Shown here piece after piece: positions 1-10,934 of a DNA stretch of 64,000 nt (its first letter is position 1; the number at the start of each line of letters is the position of its first letter). This stretch comes from Oscillospiraceae bacterium (GTDB lineage: Bacteria; Bacillota; Clostridia; Oscillospirales; Acutalibacteraceae), in the NCBI GenBank assembly GCA_031282735.1, contig JAITDE010000069.1:1-64000 (forward strand), given 5' to 3'. The notes under the pieces were generated by a model. That model was not told where the DNA came from. It did no database searches and was given only the letters and a program-made list of their open reading frames with translations. The translations under genes were made by a program, and so were the position numbers.

Positions 1-693
1 ACGCGTCAAATTACAGGTGATTTTCCGTATTATATGGATGAAACCGTTCGCGCTGAGGGCAAAAACTTCCAGCTAATCCAAGGCGCACAGTTGGCGATCA
101 CATCCGACCTGAAGCTTGTGGAAAAAGCGGACGCGACGCGCATTGAAAACATGCAGGCCTACGGACGCCGCTTGGGGCAAATTTTGCTGGACATGGAAAG
201 CGGCGAAGCCGTTCCGGCAATGCTGAACATCGCCCACAGGCAATACCAAATAAAGATTGACAATCCGTTGCAATTGCTGATGTTCCGCCTCAAATTCATT
301 GAATCCACGGCAATCAAAAACGATTTTTGGGGATTGGATTTGGATCTGAAAACAGAAGTCGGCTACATGGAGATCGGCGACAAGCTGGCCGTCGCGATTG
401 TTCCCGGCGAAATGGAGCCCGCACTGCTTTACGGCGGCGGATTGACCAGAGAAAACGCCTATTCAGGCGAAGATTGGAACTACACACCCATGAAAACGAC
501 CGTCGGCGAAAGGGAAACATTGGTTTTCGGTTTGGCGAACGATCAATCGGGCTATATACTCCCGCCGAACGATATCAACAATTTTGTGCTGTTCGGCAAT
601 GAGGAAATCAACATTGCAAGTTCCGAGAGCGCGCCGAAGCTGCTGGAGAATTTTTCGGCGCTTGTCGAGAATACTAAGAAGAGTGCCAAATAA
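1..693 (+). CDS. C-terminal part of a neutral/alkaline ceramidase-like hypothetical protein (truncated at window start)
   Basis: Reading frame open from base 1 (TRQITGDFPYYMDETVRAEGKNFQLIQGAQLAI...); IVPGEMEPALLYGGG and NDQSGYILPPNDI segments resemble neutral ceramidase-like proteins. Confidence 0.5.
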   Translation, partial: TRQITGDFPYYMDETVRAEGKNFQLIQGAQLAITSDLKLVEKADATRIENMQAYGRRLGQILLDMESGEAVPAMLNIAHRQYQIKIDNPLQLLMFRLKFIESTAIKNDFWGLDLDLKTEVGYMEIGDKLAVAIVPGEMEPALLYGGGLTRENAYSGEDWNYTPMKTTVGERETLVFGLANDQSGYILPPNDINNFVLFGNEEINIASSESAPKLLENFSALVENTKKSAK

Positions 694-740
694 GTAAGCG
701 CTGCTTTTTCTGAAGAAAAAACCGCAACGAAGCGGGGTTT

Positions 741-792
741 GGGGACGACCCACCAAAGCCTCCTCCCATGGGGAGGGGGTTGGGGTGGGTAA
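741..792. repeat. GC-rich inverted repeat (ACCCACC...CCTCCTCCCATGGGGAGGGGG...GGTGGGT)
   Basis: Self-complementary arms around CCC-ATG-GGG; intergenic between the first CDS and mcsA. Confidence 0.55.
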
Positions 793-897
793 AGCGCGTT
801 GAATCATCAAACGCATCAATAAAAGCATCAATCAATCATTCATTGCAAAAATATAAAGATAACGCTGTTCCGGTATAACAGCAAAACGAGGCGAATC

Positions 898-1413
898 ATG
901 ATTTGTGAAATGTGCAAACACAATATGGCGAACACCGTCATCCGCGTGCAACACAACGGCACGGTGCAGGAACTGTTTCTGTGCTCCGCTTGTGCGCAAA
1001 CTTACGGCGTGGAAGAAGCGACGTTCGCCTCGCAGTTGGGGGAACTGTTTTCCGCAATGCTCGGCGCGTCGCAAGCCGTGCCTCGGCAAAAGCATGAAGC
1101 GTCGGCAGAAACCTGCGCCTTTTGCGGCATGAGCTTGCGCGAAATCCAAAAGAGCGGACACATGGGTTGCCCCATTTGCTACGAGACATTCCGCGACGCA
1201 ATTGCGCCGACATTGCGCAAATTGCACGGCGCGGCACAGCATCGGGGCAAAACGCCCGCGCACGCGCAAGCTGCGTCCCATCAAAACACGATTGCGGCAC
1301 AAATTGAGGATCTCCGCGCAAAAATCGCCGAGGCGGTCGCGGCGGAAAATTACGAGGAAGCGGCACGGCTGAAAGCTGAAATCCTCCGCCTTGAGCAAGG
1401 GGGTGCACAATGA
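898..1413 (+). CDS. mcsA: McsA-like activator of protein arginine kinase (Zn-binding CxxC motifs, UVR motif)
   Basis: MICEMCKHN...CSAC...CAFCG...CPIC cysteine pairs and C-terminal UVR-like motif (ENYEEAARLKAEI); directly followed by mcsB and clpC. Confidence 0.88.
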   Translation: MICEMCKHNMANTVIRVQHNGTVQELFLCSACAQTYGVEEATFASQLGELFSAMLGASQAVPRQKHEASAETCAFCGMSLREIQKSGHMGCPICYETFRDAIAPTLRKLHGAAQHRGKTPAHAQAASHQNTIAAQIEDLRAKIAEAVAAENYEEAARLKAEILRLEQGGAQ

Positions 1414-2396
1414 ACCAATCTCCTTGGTACGCAAAAGCAGGCGACGTGGTGTTTTCCAGCCGTGTGCGTTTGGCGCGCAATGTGGCGGGTTATGCGTTCC
1501 CCGCGCGGTTGCCGCAGGCGGAAAAAGCAAAACTGCAAGCGCGCGTGACGCAGGCGGCAAAGGATGCCATGCCCGATTTGGTTGTGACGGATATGCAAAC
1601 CATTTCGGCGGCGGAAGCGTTCGCGATGGCGGCGCGTTGGGAAATCAGCCGTGGGTTTGCCGCACAGCAAACGGGAGTGCTGTTGTCCGATCAAAACAAA
1701 ACCGTCGGCATTATGGTCTGCGAAGAGGATCACATACGCCTGCAAACGCTGGAAGCGGGGTTGGATTTGCCGAAGGTCTTCGACCGCGCCAACAAAATTG
1801 ACGATGCCATCGCCGCGCGTCTGCCTTACGCTTTTGATGCCCAATTGGGCTATTTGACGCAATGCCCCACCAATTTGGGTACTGCCATGCGCGCGTCCGT
1901 GTTGTTGCATCTGCCGGCGTTGGCAAGCCTTGACCGCGTCGCCTTGCTGGGCGAAACGTTTGCTACATTGGGTTACACAATCCGCGGCGCGTTCGGCGAA
2001 GGCACGGAGGCGCAAGGCGCGTTGTTCCAATTAAGCAATCAGGTGACGCTCGGCATGGACGAGCAAACGGTGATCGCCGACTTGCAGGCGCATACATTGC
2101 AAATCATCGAAAAAGAACGCCGCGCGGCGGCACAGTGTTTGCGCCAGCCCAAAATCAAAGATCAAATTTGGCGTGCGTTTGGTATTTTGTCCGCCGCGCG
2201 GTTGTTGGAACACAACGAAGCCGTGCAGTTGCTTTCACTTGTCCGCATGGGCGCGGCGCGCGGCATTTTGCCTGTGCCATTGGAACGCGTCAACGCGCTG
2301 ATTCCGGGTATCCAGCCCGCAAGCATCGCCTTGTTGCCGGACGGAACGGACGCGGAAAAACGCGCGAATTTGGTGCGCGGCGCACTGGGCACATAA
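1410..2396 (+). CDS. mcsB: Protein arginine kinase McsB (ATP:guanido phosphotransferase family)
   Basis: SSRVRLARNVAGYAFP N-terminus and guanido kinase-type sequence; ATGA overlap with mcsA. Confidence 0.9.
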   Translation: MNQSPWYAKAGDVVFSSRVRLARNVAGYAFPARLPQAEKAKLQARVTQAAKDAMPDLVVTDMQTISAAEAFAMAARWEISRGFAAQQTGVLLSDQNKTVGIMVCEEDHIRLQTLEAGLDLPKVFDRANKIDDAIAARLPYAFDAQLGYLTQCPTNLGTAMRASVLLHLPALASLDRVALLGETFATLGYTIRGAFGEGTEAQGALFQLSNQVTLGMDEQTVIADLQAHTLQIIEKERRAAAQCLRQPKIKDQIWRAFGILSAARLLEHNEAVQLLSLVRMGAARGILPVPLERVNALIPGIQPASIALLPDGTDAEKRANLVRGALGT

Positions 2397-2422
2397 ATCA
2401 ATGAACGATTGGAGAAAACACA

Positions 2423-4912
2423 ATGGCAGAGTATAAATTCAAAGGGTTCACCGAAAAAGCAAATCAAGCCATGAATTTGGCGATTGAAGCCGCCGAGGGG
2501 TTTGGGCACACGTTCATCGGCAGTGAGCATATTTTGCTTGGATTGTTGCGCCAACAAGACGGTGTCGCCTATTCGGTGCTGTCGTCGCGCAAAATCAGCG
2601 AAAAACACATTGTGGATGCCATCAAATTCAGCTACACTGTCGGCACGCCAACCGTGCTGTCGCCTTCGGACTTCACTCCCCGCACAAAACATGTGGTTTC
2701 AGAGGCGTTCCAGCTTTCGCGCAGCAGTAGCGTTGGGTCAATTGTGGGAACGGAACACATTTTGCTTGCGCTCCTGCAAGAGCGCGGCAGTGCCGCTTCC
2801 ACCTTGCTTGCGCAGCAAAACGTGCGCGTGTCGGATTTGATATCCGATATTGATCGCATTTTGAAAGGCGGAAGGGTGGAAGAGCAAGGGGTTGCAAACA
2901 ATATGGGCAATACGGGGCGTTCATCGCGCGGCGAACGCTCGGAAGCCGTCCGCACGCCGACATTGGATCAATTCGGGCGTGATTTGACGCAAATGGCGTC
3001 CGACCAAAAAATTGATCCCGTGATTGGGCGTGACGACGAAATCGCCCGCGTGATGCAAATTCTGTGCCGCCGCACCAAAAACAATCCCGTGCTCATCGGT
3101 GAACCGGGCGTTGGCAAAACGGCTGTCGCGGAGGGATTGGCGCTCAAAATCGCAACGGGTGAAGTTCCTGAACTTCTGCGCGGCAAACGATTGTTTTCGC
3201 TGGATTTGACGAGCATGGTCGCGGGGACGAAGTATCGCGGCGATTTTGAAGAACGCATTAAAACAGCCATTGAAGAGGTGCAAAAATCGCATAACGTGAT
3301 TTTGTTCATCGACGAGCTTCATACGCTGATCGGCGCGGGTGCGGCGGAGGGCGCGACGGATGCCGCGAATATCCTCAAGCCGTCGCTTGCGCGGGGCGAA
3401 ATGCAAGTGATTGGCGCAACCACCATGGATGAATACCGCAAGCACATCGAAAAAGACGCCGCGCTTGCCCGCAGATTCCAACCCGTGACGGTGGACGAAC
3501 CGAGCGAAGAGGAAAGCGTCGAAATTCTGAAGGGTTTGCGCGACAAATACGAAGCGCATCACAAAATCCGGATCACTGATGAGGCAATCAGCACGGCGGT
3601 GAAGTTATCGGCGCGTTACATCGGCGACCGCTTTTTGCCCGACAAAGCCATTGATTTGGTCGACGAAGCGGCCTCGCGTGTGCGGTTGCGGGCTTTCACC
3701 GCGCCGCCGGATATCCGCGAAATTGAGGATAAGCTACACGATTTGCAGGGCGAAAAGGATGCGGCTGTGTCGTCGGAGGACTATGCCCGCGCGGCGACGC
3801 TTCGCGAGGAAGAAAAGCGTCTTGCGCAGGAACTGGAAAATTTGCAGGAAAATTGGCACGGCGGCTCGGGTGATGCCGGCGGCGAGGTCAATGCCGATGA
3901 AATCGCCGCGATTGTGTCGCTGTGGACGGGTATTCCCGCCATGCAATTGACGCAGGAAGAAACGGAGCGGCTTTTGCACATGGAAGAGGAACTCCATCGC
4001 CGCATTGTGGGGCAGGATGAAGCGGTTCGGGCGGTTTCGCGGGCAATTCGCCGCGGCAGGGCGGGGCTGAAAGATCCCAAACGCCCCACGGGTTCGTTTT
4101 TATTCTTGGGACCGACGGGCGTGGGCAAAACGGAACTCTGCAAGGCGTTGGCCGCGTCGCTCTTCGGCGATGAGAAAGCCATAATCCGTTTAGATATGTC
4201 CGAATACATGGAAAAACACACGGTTTCGCGCTTGGTAGGTTCGCCTCCCGGCTATATTGGTTATGATGAGGGCGGTCAATTGACCGAAGCCGTTCGCCGC
4301 AAGCCGTATTGTGTTGTTTTGTTTGACGAAATCGAAAAAGCGCACCCTGATGTGTTCCACATTTTGCTCCAGGTTTTGGACGACGGACGTCTCACCGACT
4401 CGCAGGGTCGTGTGGTGGATTTCAAAAATTGCATCGTGATTATGACCTCGAATCTCGGCGCGAAGCTCATCACCAAACAAACGGGCGGCATTGGGTTTGC
4501 AAGCAGCGACGGCAAGGACGGCATGCAGGATCAATCTAAAATCAAGGATGCCGTCATGGGTGAACTCAAAAAGGCGCTGCGTCCTGAATTTTTGAATCGC
4601 GTGGATGACATCATTGTTTTCCATCAGCTCAACCGTGAGCAAATTTTGCAGATTGCGAAAAAGATGCTCCAGCAAGTCGCTTATCGACTATTGGAACGTG
4701 ATGTGCGCGTGCATTTTGATGATTCCGTCGCTGAACACATGGCGGATGCCGGCTTTGATCCCGTTTTCGGTGCGCGTCCCCTGCGCCGCGCAATTCAAAC
4801 GCAGGTGGAAGATTTGCTCAGCGAAAAGCTTTTGGAGGGCGAATTGTCGCCGGAAGCAAGCTATACCGCGCAATGGAACGGTAGCACAATGATCGTTTCG
4901 GCGGATGCATAG
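2423..4912 (+). CDS. clpC: ATP-dependent Clp protease ATP-binding subunit ClpC
   Basis: Two Clp-N repeats, [15 protein letters not shown] and [15 protein letters not shown] Walker A motifs, UVR-like middle segment; 829 aa. Confidence 0.95.
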   Translation: MAEYKFKGFTEKANQAMNLAIEAAEGFGHTFIGSEHILLGLLRQQDGVAYSVLSSRKISEKHIVDAIKFSYTVGTPTVLSPSDFTPRTKHVVSEAFQLSRSSSVGSIVGTEHILLALLQERGSAASTLLAQQNVRVSDLISDIDRILKGGRVEEQGVANNMGNTGRSSRGERSEAVRTPTLDQFGRDLTQMASDQKIDPVIGRDDEIARVMQILCRRTKNNPVLIGEPGVGKTAVAEGLALKIATGEVPELLRGKRLFSLDLTSMVAGTKYRGDFEERIKTAIEEVQKSHNVILFIDELHTLIGAGAAEGATDAANILKPSLARGEMQVIGATTMDEYRKHIEKDAALARRFQPVTVDEPSEEESVEILKGLRDKYEAHHKIRITDEAISTAVKLSARYIGDRFLPDKAIDLVDEAASRVRLRAFTAPPDIREIEDKLHDLQGEKDAAVSSEDYARAATLREEEKRLAQELENLQENWHGGSGDAGGEVNADEIAAIVSLWTGIPAMQLTQEETERLLHMEEELHRRIVGQDEAVRAVSRAIRRGRAGLKDPKRPTGSFLFLGPTGVGKTELCKALAASLFGDEKAIIRLDMSEYMEKHTVSRLVGSPPGYIGYDEGGQLTEAVRRKPYCVVLFDEIEKAHPDVFHILLQVLDDGRLTDSQGRVVDFKNCIVIMTSNLGAKLITKQTGGIGFASSDGKDGMQDQSKIKDAVMGELKKALRPEFLNRVDDIIVFHQLNREQILQIAKKMLQQVAYRLLERDVRVHFDDSVAEHMADAGFDPVFGARPLRRAIQTQVEDLLSEKLLEGELSPEASYTAQWNGSTMIVSADA

Positions 4913-4913
4913 A

Positions 4914-4966
4914 TCTATATTTGCGCGGGTTGAATATGTTCGCGCGGAGCGTGGAAAAGTAGATTT
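4914..4966. repeat. Degenerate copy of the dispersed repeat (TATATTTGCGCGGG-TTGAATATG-TTCGCGCGGAGCG module)
   Basis: Compare tatatttgcgcgggctaaatatgacagcgcgaagcg near 62250. Confidence 0.55.
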
Positions 4967-4969
4967 CTC

Positions 4970-5650
4970 TCACAAATCGGACTGCGCGGTTTTCGGATTT
5001 TCCCCATGCAGCCATGCGAAAAAACTTTCGGCGAGTTCCACAATTTTAAAGCGGATTTCATATTTGGGATTGCTTTTGACGACGCGCAATTCCCCCGCGC
5101 GAAGCACCGCATCCAGCGAAGCCGCTTTGGATGTCGCCGCGGGCAGGCAAAGCGGCGGGAACATTACGCACCACCAGTTGCGCCCCGCTCCATCGCCCAA
5201 AACCACGCGAACCGCTTCGTAATGCCCCGCCGGCAAAGTGATAGTGTCATAGACACGCGTGTTGAAATACTCTGCGCCAATGGCGATGCGCACGTCGTAT
5301 TGCAATCCGTAGGATCTTAGCACGCGGCGCGCACAGTTTTCTAGGTATTCCTTGCGGGGCAAAATCGACGCCTCCGCTTCGTCTCGGCTGATGCTGCCGC
5401 CGAACAGATCGGCACCCTCTTCCAGCAACGCGTCGCGCACGGCAATTTTGACCGACTGATCGATCGCGCTGTCTGAGTTTGCAATCACATGCAAGCGAAG
5501 CACTTGCGTGCGTATGCCGACGCAACGCACTTGAAAGCTCACGATGCTTGCAAGGAACACGCAAACGGCGATCAGCGTGAGCTTGCGCATGATCACAAGC
5601 CATTTGTGCCGATGTTGTGCGGGACTGTGTAATTTTATGTATTTCATCAC
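4970..5650 (-). CDS. spoIIR: Stage II sporulation protein R
   Basis: LRLHVIANSDSAIDQSVKIAVRDALL and ARRVLRSYGLQYDVRIAIG signatures; N-terminal membrane segment. Confidence 0.88.
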   Translation of the reverse strand: MMKYIKLHSPAQHRHKWLVIMRKLTLIAVCVFLASIVSFQVRCVGIRTQVLRLHVIANSDSAIDQSVKIAVRDALLEEGADLFGGSISRDEAEASILPRKEYLENCARRVLRSYGLQYDVRIAIGAEYFNTRVYDTITLPAGHYEAVRVVLGDGAGRNWWCVMFPPLCLPAATSKAASLDAVLRAGELRVVKSNPKYEIRFKIVELAESFFAWLHGENPKTAQSDL

Positions 5651-5652
5651 AA

Positions 5653-5697
5653 AAACCGTCCTTACTCTTGTTGCAAGGAGTATGGACGGTTTTTTTC
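5653..5697 (+). terminator. Intrinsic terminator-like hairpin (AAACCGTCC-TACTC...GAGTA-GGACGGTTTTTTT), possibly bidirectional
   Basis: 9-bp outer and 5-bp inner complementary arms, T-run on the + strand and a shorter one on the - strand. Confidence 0.65.
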
Positions 5698-5899
5698 GTG
5701 TTTATACAGACAAAAAAGATTTTCGCCTGTTCTTTTTGCCAAGCCATGGCAATCAATCGGCGTTTTTTTTCCTGTATTTGAAAATAACTTGGTAAAATCC
5801 GTGAAGACGCTCCGTAAAGTGTTGCATTTTGCGGGCGTTTGTTGTAAACTATAAAAGTGGTGTTCTTTTCGCGCGCAAAATTGATTGGGAGGAAACGCG

Positions 5900-7111
5900 A
5901 TGATGGTTGGAGGCAAAGCGGAATACAGGCTAACGCGCATTATCAACGTGGCATATTACCTGTTGATACTTGTTGGATTCTATTTGTTCATGCGCTACGC
6001 GTTTTGGTTGGTGTTTCCTTTTTTGTTTTCCTTTTTTGTGGCGATGCTCCTGCAACGCCCCATGAATTACGCCCTGCGCAAGATTAAACTCAAAAAGAGC
6101 TTTTCGGCGGTTTCTCTTGTGCTGATCTTCTATTTGACGATCGCCGCTTTGATCTCGCTTGTGGGTATGCGGATTGTTTCGGGTGTGCAAAGCTTCGCGT
6201 CCTACATCACAGGGCTGGTGCAGAACATTCCGGAGAGCTTGCCCGAGGTGCAGGAACGCATTGCCTTGCTCATCAATTGGATGCCCGCCTCTTTGCAGGA
6301 GACCATCAACGGCGGCATCGACAGCTTTGTCACGCGCTTGCTTGCGGGTGAAACGGCCGACGGTGAACAAGTTGGCGTTTGGCAGAGCTTTATTTCCAAT
6401 TTCAACATCGAATGGCTTAAAACGCCCATGAACAGTCTGCTTTCAACCGCCAGCAAAATCCCCGCCGCTGTCGTCGCCGTGGTGATCACGGTCGTTTCCA
6501 GCTTTTTTATGACTTCAAGCTACGACAGCATCGTCCAATTCATCAAGCGTCAGCTTTCGGTGAACAAACAGACCGCGCTTTCCGCCAGCAAGCGGATTAT
6601 GCTTTCATCTTTGGCGCGGTTGGTGCGTTCTTATTTGATCATCGTTTTGGTGACGTTCGGCGAACTGCTTTTGGGGCTGGGTTTTTTGATAGTCATCGGC
6701 AAATTCAACGACAGCAACGGCAGCAAATACTGGATCGTCATCGCGTTTGCGACGGCGTTGGTCGATATGCTCCCCGTCATCGGAACAGGAAGCGTGCTGA
6801 TGCCTTGGGCAATTTATAATATGATTATGGGCAACATCGGCATGGGCGTCGGATTGATTGTGATGTATGTTGTGATTATCATCGTGCGGCAGATCATCGA
6901 GCCGAAACTGATTGCCGCAAACTTGGGATTGCCCGCGATTGCGACGCTTGCGGGCATGTATATCGGGTTGCAGCTCTTCGGCGTGGTCGGTATGTTTGTC
7001 GTGCCGCTTTTGCTCATTTTGCTCAAGCTCCTCAACGACGAGGGTGTCGTCCATCTTTGGAAAACAGAACGAAGCGGTCAACCCGAACAAAGCAAAGGAG
7101 ATTCAGCATGA
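5900..7111 (+). CDS. AI-2E/YtvI-like membrane protein (PurR-type permease family)
   Basis: Multi-TM protein; QIIEPKLIAANLGLPAIATLAGMYIGLQLFGVVGMFVVPL signature; ATG with GGGAGG upstream (ORF track starts at an earlier TTG). Confidence 0.78.
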   Translation: MMVGGKAEYRLTRIINVAYYLLILVGFYLFMRYAFWLVFPFLFSFFVAMLLQRPMNYALRKIKLKKSFSAVSLVLIFYLTIAALISLVGMRIVSGVQSFASYITGLVQNIPESLPEVQERIALLINWMPASLQETINGGIDSFVTRLLAGETADGEQVGVWQSFISNFNIEWLKTPMNSLLSTASKIPAAVVAVVITVVSSFFMTSSYDSIVQFIKRQLSVNKQTALSASKRIMLSSLARLVRSYLIIVLVTFGELLLGLGFLIVIGKFNDSNGSKYWIVIAFATALVDMLPVIGTGSVLMPWAIYNMIMGNIGMGVGLIVMYVVIIIVRQIIEPKLIAANLGLPAIATLAGMYIGLQLFGVVGMFVVPLLLILLKLLNDEGVVHLWKTERSGQPEQSKGDSA

Positions 7112-7938
7112 GTTATGCCGACGAAGCGTTTGTTTCGGCTTGCAGGCAGATACTGGACCACGGCGTTTGGGACACCGATCAGCGTGTCCGCCCCAAATGG
7201 GACGACGGAACGCCCGCTCACACGGTCAAATCCTTTGGCATTGTCAATCGCTATGATTTGCGCCGCGAATTTCCTCTGCTCACGCTGCGGCGTGTGCCGA
7301 TGAAAACCGCGCTGGACGAGCTTTTGTGGATTTGGCAAAAAAAATCCAGCAACGTGCATGATCTCGGCAGCCATATCTGGGACGCTTGGGCGGACGAATC
7401 CGGCAGTATCGGCAAGGCGTACGGCTATCAGTTGGGCGTGAAGCACGCATATCCCGAAGGCATGTTCGATCAGGTGGATCGCGTTCTCTGGTTGCTCAAA
7501 AACGATCCCGCAAGCCGCAGGATTATAACCAGCCTGTATGTACATCAGGATTTGAACGAAATGTCGCTTTATCCGTGCGCTTACTCCATGACATTCAATG
7601 TCAGCGGCGGCGTTTTGAACGCGATTTTGAACCAGCGGTCGCAGGATATGCTAACGGCGAACGGCTTCAACGTGTGCCAATACGCCTTGTTGCTCATGAT
7701 ATTCGCCCAATGCAGCGGTTTGCGGGCGGGCGAACTTGTGCACGTGATTGCCGACGCGCATATCTATGACCGCCACGTGCCGCTGATCGAAGAGCTAATA
7801 TCCCGCGAGCCATTCCCCGCGCCGACCGTCCGCTTGGACGAAAGTCTGACGGATTTTTACAGTTTCACCAAAGAGAGCGCCGTTGCGGAAGGATATCAAT
7901 ATCACCCGTTTGATGTCAAATTTCCGGTGGCTGTCTAG
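7108..7938 (+). CDS. thyA: Thymidylate synthase
   Basis: LPYP-like SLYPCAYSMTFNV, NQRSQDM, ADAHIYDRH motifs; ATGA overlap with previous gene; track ORF start at 7057 is upstream of the likely ATG. Confidence 0.92.
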   Translation: MSYADEAFVSACRQILDHGVWDTDQRVRPKWDDGTPAHTVKSFGIVNRYDLRREFPLLTLRRVPMKTALDELLWIWQKKSSNVHDLGSHIWDAWADESGSIGKAYGYQLGVKHAYPEGMFDQVDRVLWLLKNDPASRRIITSLYVHQDLNEMSLYPCAYSMTFNVSGGVLNAILNQRSQDMLTANGFNVCQYALLLMIFAQCSGLRAGELVHVIADAHIYDRHVPLIEELISREPFPAPTVRLDESLTDFYSFTKESAVAEGYQYHPFDVKFPVAV

Positions 7939-8004
7939 AGCCGGATGCCGGATGTTAGAAACTGCGGTTTTGTGAACGCAAGCATAGATAATCATAAAAA
8001 GCAT

Positions 8005-8033
8005 TTGCTTTTTGTCGAAAAATCTGCTATACT
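8005..8033 (+). promoter_or_regulatory. sigma-A type promoter TTGCTT-17-TATACT
   Basis: Direct reading; upstream of the first LCP gene. Confidence 0.65.
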
Positions 8034-8076
8034 GCACTGGTCAGTGCAAAGTGTGACAAGAAAAGGATTGTAACGG

Positions 8077-9459
8077 ATGAACGAGGAACCAAATGATTGG
8101 TCAGCGATTGCCTCTATTGACAAATCCAAAAGAACCACGCCCCAAAAGCGCAAACGCCTGTTGATCGCCGCCGCCGTTGCGGTTGTTGCGGTTGTGGGTA
8201 TCACGCTTGCCGCCGCAATTTCATACAGGGATCTTTTGGGCGGAATTACGGTTGACCCGGGAACCGTCCCCAGCGGCTACGCGCCTGAGACGGCGAATGT
8301 GACGGAACCGCCCGACCCGAATTTTGAATCCATGTATGACATCACCGATGCGGCAAACCTGAACAGCTTTTTGTATCAGTGGTGGAATAACGACGGCGAT
8401 ATTCTCTACAGCCGCGATGTGCTGAACGTTTTGTTGCTTGGGATTGATAATGACGACAATTCTGTCGGCACGGGGCGCTCCGACACCATGCTGATGGTGT
8501 CGATCAACAAAAAGACAAACGCCGTTACCCTGCTTTCGTTTTTGCGCGACAGCTATTGTTATTATGACGTCAACGGCACAACGCGATATGACCGCATCAA
8601 CACGTCGTTTCACCATGGCGGCGCGGCGGGTTTGATGGAGACCATTTCAAAGCTCTACAAAATCCGTGTGGACAAATATGTGAGCGTGGACTTTGAGTCG
8701 TTCCCAAAACTGATTGATGCCCTTGGCGGCGTGACGGTGGATGTGACGCAATCCGAGGCAAAATATATCAACCGCACCGCGCCCAGCATGAACAAGAGTT
8801 TTCCATTCGGCGAAGATGTGCTTCTCAACGGCAAGCAGGCGTTGGTTTTCAGCCGTATCCGCAAATTGGACTCCGAAATCAACCGAACACGCCGCCAGCG
8901 CAGTGTGATCCAAGCGATTTTGCAAAGCGCGCGCACGGCATCGATCGCCGAAGTTTACCGAGCGCTTGACCAAACGCTGCCGTATGTGAAAACCAACTAC
9001 ACCCGCACGGAAATTTTGGGATTGGTACCGTCGGCGCACAGTTGGCTCAATTACAGCATGGACGACCTATCTTCGCCGCTGCTCAGCGGCAGTGAACGCA
9101 CGGCGATCGGCGCGACCATCCGCGGCATGTCCATCTGGATTGTGGATTATCCCGCCGAAGCACAGCGTGTGCAGAACCTGCTCTACGGCAAAACGAACAT
9201 CAATCTGACGGACGACGCGGAGCGCAACGCCTACATCCGCGATCTTTTTCTCGGCGCGGCGGAAAAGGGGAGCACCGACTATGAACGTTTCGATAATCCG
9301 CAAACAGAAACGCAAACAGATAGCACAACAGAAAGCGAGGACGGCGGCACGGACATCGCTTTGAACGAAACCGAATCTGACGAATCGATGGAGGAAGCAC
9401 AAACGCAGACAAAATCGAACACAGATATGGGCGGGCAGTTTTGGGGCGGCTTGTTTTAA
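8077..9459 (+). CDS. LytR-CpsA-Psr (LCP) family cell-envelope attachment protein
   Basis: N-terminal TM; GRSDTMLMVSINKKTNAVTLLSFLRDSY, HHGGAAGLMETISKLYKI, VDFESFPKLIDALGGVTVDV, ALVFSRIRKLDSEINRTRRQRSVI. Confidence 0.92.
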   Translation: MNEEPNDWSAIASIDKSKRTTPQKRKRLLIAAAVAVVAVVGITLAAAISYRDLLGGITVDPGTVPSGYAPETANVTEPPDPNFESMYDITDAANLNSFLYQWWNNDGDILYSRDVLNVLLLGIDNDDNSVGTGRSDTMLMVSINKKTNAVTLLSFLRDSYCYYDVNGTTRYDRINTSFHHGGAAGLMETISKLYKIRVDKYVSVDFESFPKLIDALGGVTVDVTQSEAKYINRTAPSMNKSFPFGEDVLLNGKQALVFSRIRKLDSEINRTRRQRSVIQAILQSARTASIAEVYRALDQTLPYVKTNYTRTEILGLVPSAHSWLNYSMDDLSSPLLSGSERTAIGATIRGMSIWIVDYPAEAQRVQNLLYGKTNINLTDDAERNAYIRDLFLGAAEKGSTDYERFDNPQTETQTDSTTESEDGGTDIALNETESDESMEEAQTQTKSNTDMGGQFWGGLF

Positions 9460-9512
9460 TAGAGCTGTAGAAAGAGAAACTCAATTTTTGAATCGATGAA
9501 GGATGTGACAGA

Positions 9513-10934
9513 TTGGGCGGCAAATCAAAATTAACATTCAAGCGGCGCAGATTTCGCACCATTATGCTTGCGGTCATCCTCACCGCCGCGATTGCGGTGA
9601 CGGGCGTTTTTGCCTATTTTTACAACATGATGCAAAAGGCGACGACGGACGACGGCTACTTTTTTGCCGATGAAACTGAACCCGAGGAAGAGGCGACGGG
9701 GCTGGATGTGTACTACGAAAATGTCGATGCCAGTTCCCTAGACGAATATCTGACGATGTGGTCGACAAACGGGATCAAAAAGCTGTCGGATAAAAACGTC
9801 ATCAACATCCTGCTTTGCGGGGTGGATTCCACCAACGGCAAGGCGACGAGCGGGCGTTCGGACGCTATTCTTTTGGTGTCCGTCAACAAGAAGCAAAAAA
9901 ACATCACGGTCACATCGTTTTTTCGCGACAGTTATACCTATATCGACTTGCTGAAAGACGCAAAAAATCCCCGCACCGCGATGAATAAGGTCAATGCGGC
10001 CTATTCTTGGGGCGGTCCCGCTACATTGATCGAAACGCTGGAATCGAACTACAAAATTGTGATTGACGACTATGTCAGCGTCGATTTTCAGACCTTCCCC
10101 AAGCTGATTGACGCACTTGGCGGCGTGACGGTGGATGTGACGGCGACGGAGGCGAATTACATCAACCGAACCGCGCCGAGCATGCACCATAAATTCCCAT
10201 CGGGCAAAAACGTCACGCTCACGGGCGCGCAAGCGTTGGTTTACAGCCGTATCCGCCATTTGGACAACGACATGAACCGTACCGCGCGGCAACGCAAAGT
10301 GATCATGGGGATTTTGTCCGCCGCAAGGCGCGCGACGACAAGGCAAATCAATAACGCCCTCAATATCGCTCTGCCCTATGTTGTAACGAGCATGAGCAAA
10401 ATGGAAATCACAGGCATGGTCACGTCCGCGCTTTCGCAAAACTGGCTGGATTATCCTATCGTCCAAAACAACACGCCGACGGTGGAAACGGACGACGCGA
10501 CGGGCTTTTCAACATATATCCGCACCCAATTTGTTTGGGTCGTGGATTATCCCCGCGCCGCGCAGATGCTGCAAAATCAAATTTACGGTGTCACAAATAT
10601 TCAGCTTGCCGCCGAGGGCGAGGAGCGAGACGACGTGCTTTCCAAACTCTTCCACGAAGCGCATTCATCCAGCGGCGGCGGTTCGTCGAGCAAAACGACG
10701 ACTCAGGCGAGCACGATCGGTGAAACCGTCCCCTTGCAGAGCGACACGACAGAAATTGAGGACAGCACGGAGGAAACGACCACAACCCGAAGCTTCTTCT
10801 GGTGGCTTACGGGGCCAAGTGCCGCGCCGGACGAAACCGTAGCCGAAACCGAACCTGTATCCGAAGAAGAAACCACGGTGCGAACGCAAACGACGGTGAC
10901 CGAAACCGCTACAAAACCAGGTGAGAGTCCGTGA
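9513..10934 (+). CDS. LytR-CpsA-Psr (LCP) family protein, second tandem paralogue
   Basis: Same LCP motifs as upstream gene; Ser/Thr/Glu-rich C-terminal tail. Confidence 0.92.
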   Translation: MGGKSKLTFKRRRFRTIMLAVILTAAIAVTGVFAYFYNMMQKATTDDGYFFADETEPEEEATGLDVYYENVDASSLDEYLTMWSTNGIKKLSDKNVINILLCGVDSTNGKATSGRSDAILLVSVNKKQKNITVTSFFRDSYTYIDLLKDAKNPRTAMNKVNAAYSWGGPATLIETLESNYKIVIDDYVSVDFQTFPKLIDALGGVTVDVTATEANYINRTAPSMHHKFPSGKNVTLTGAQALVYSRIRHLDNDMNRTARQRKVIMGILSAARRATTRQINNALNIALPYVVTSMSKMEITGMVTSALSQNWLDYPIVQNNTPTVETDDATGFSTYIRTQFVWVVDYPRAAQMLQNQIYGVTNIQLAAEGEERDDVLSKLFHEAHSSSGGGSSSKTTTQASTIGETVPLQSDTTEIEDSTEETTTTRSFFWWLTGPSAAPDETVAETEPVSEEETTVRTQTTVTETATKPGESP

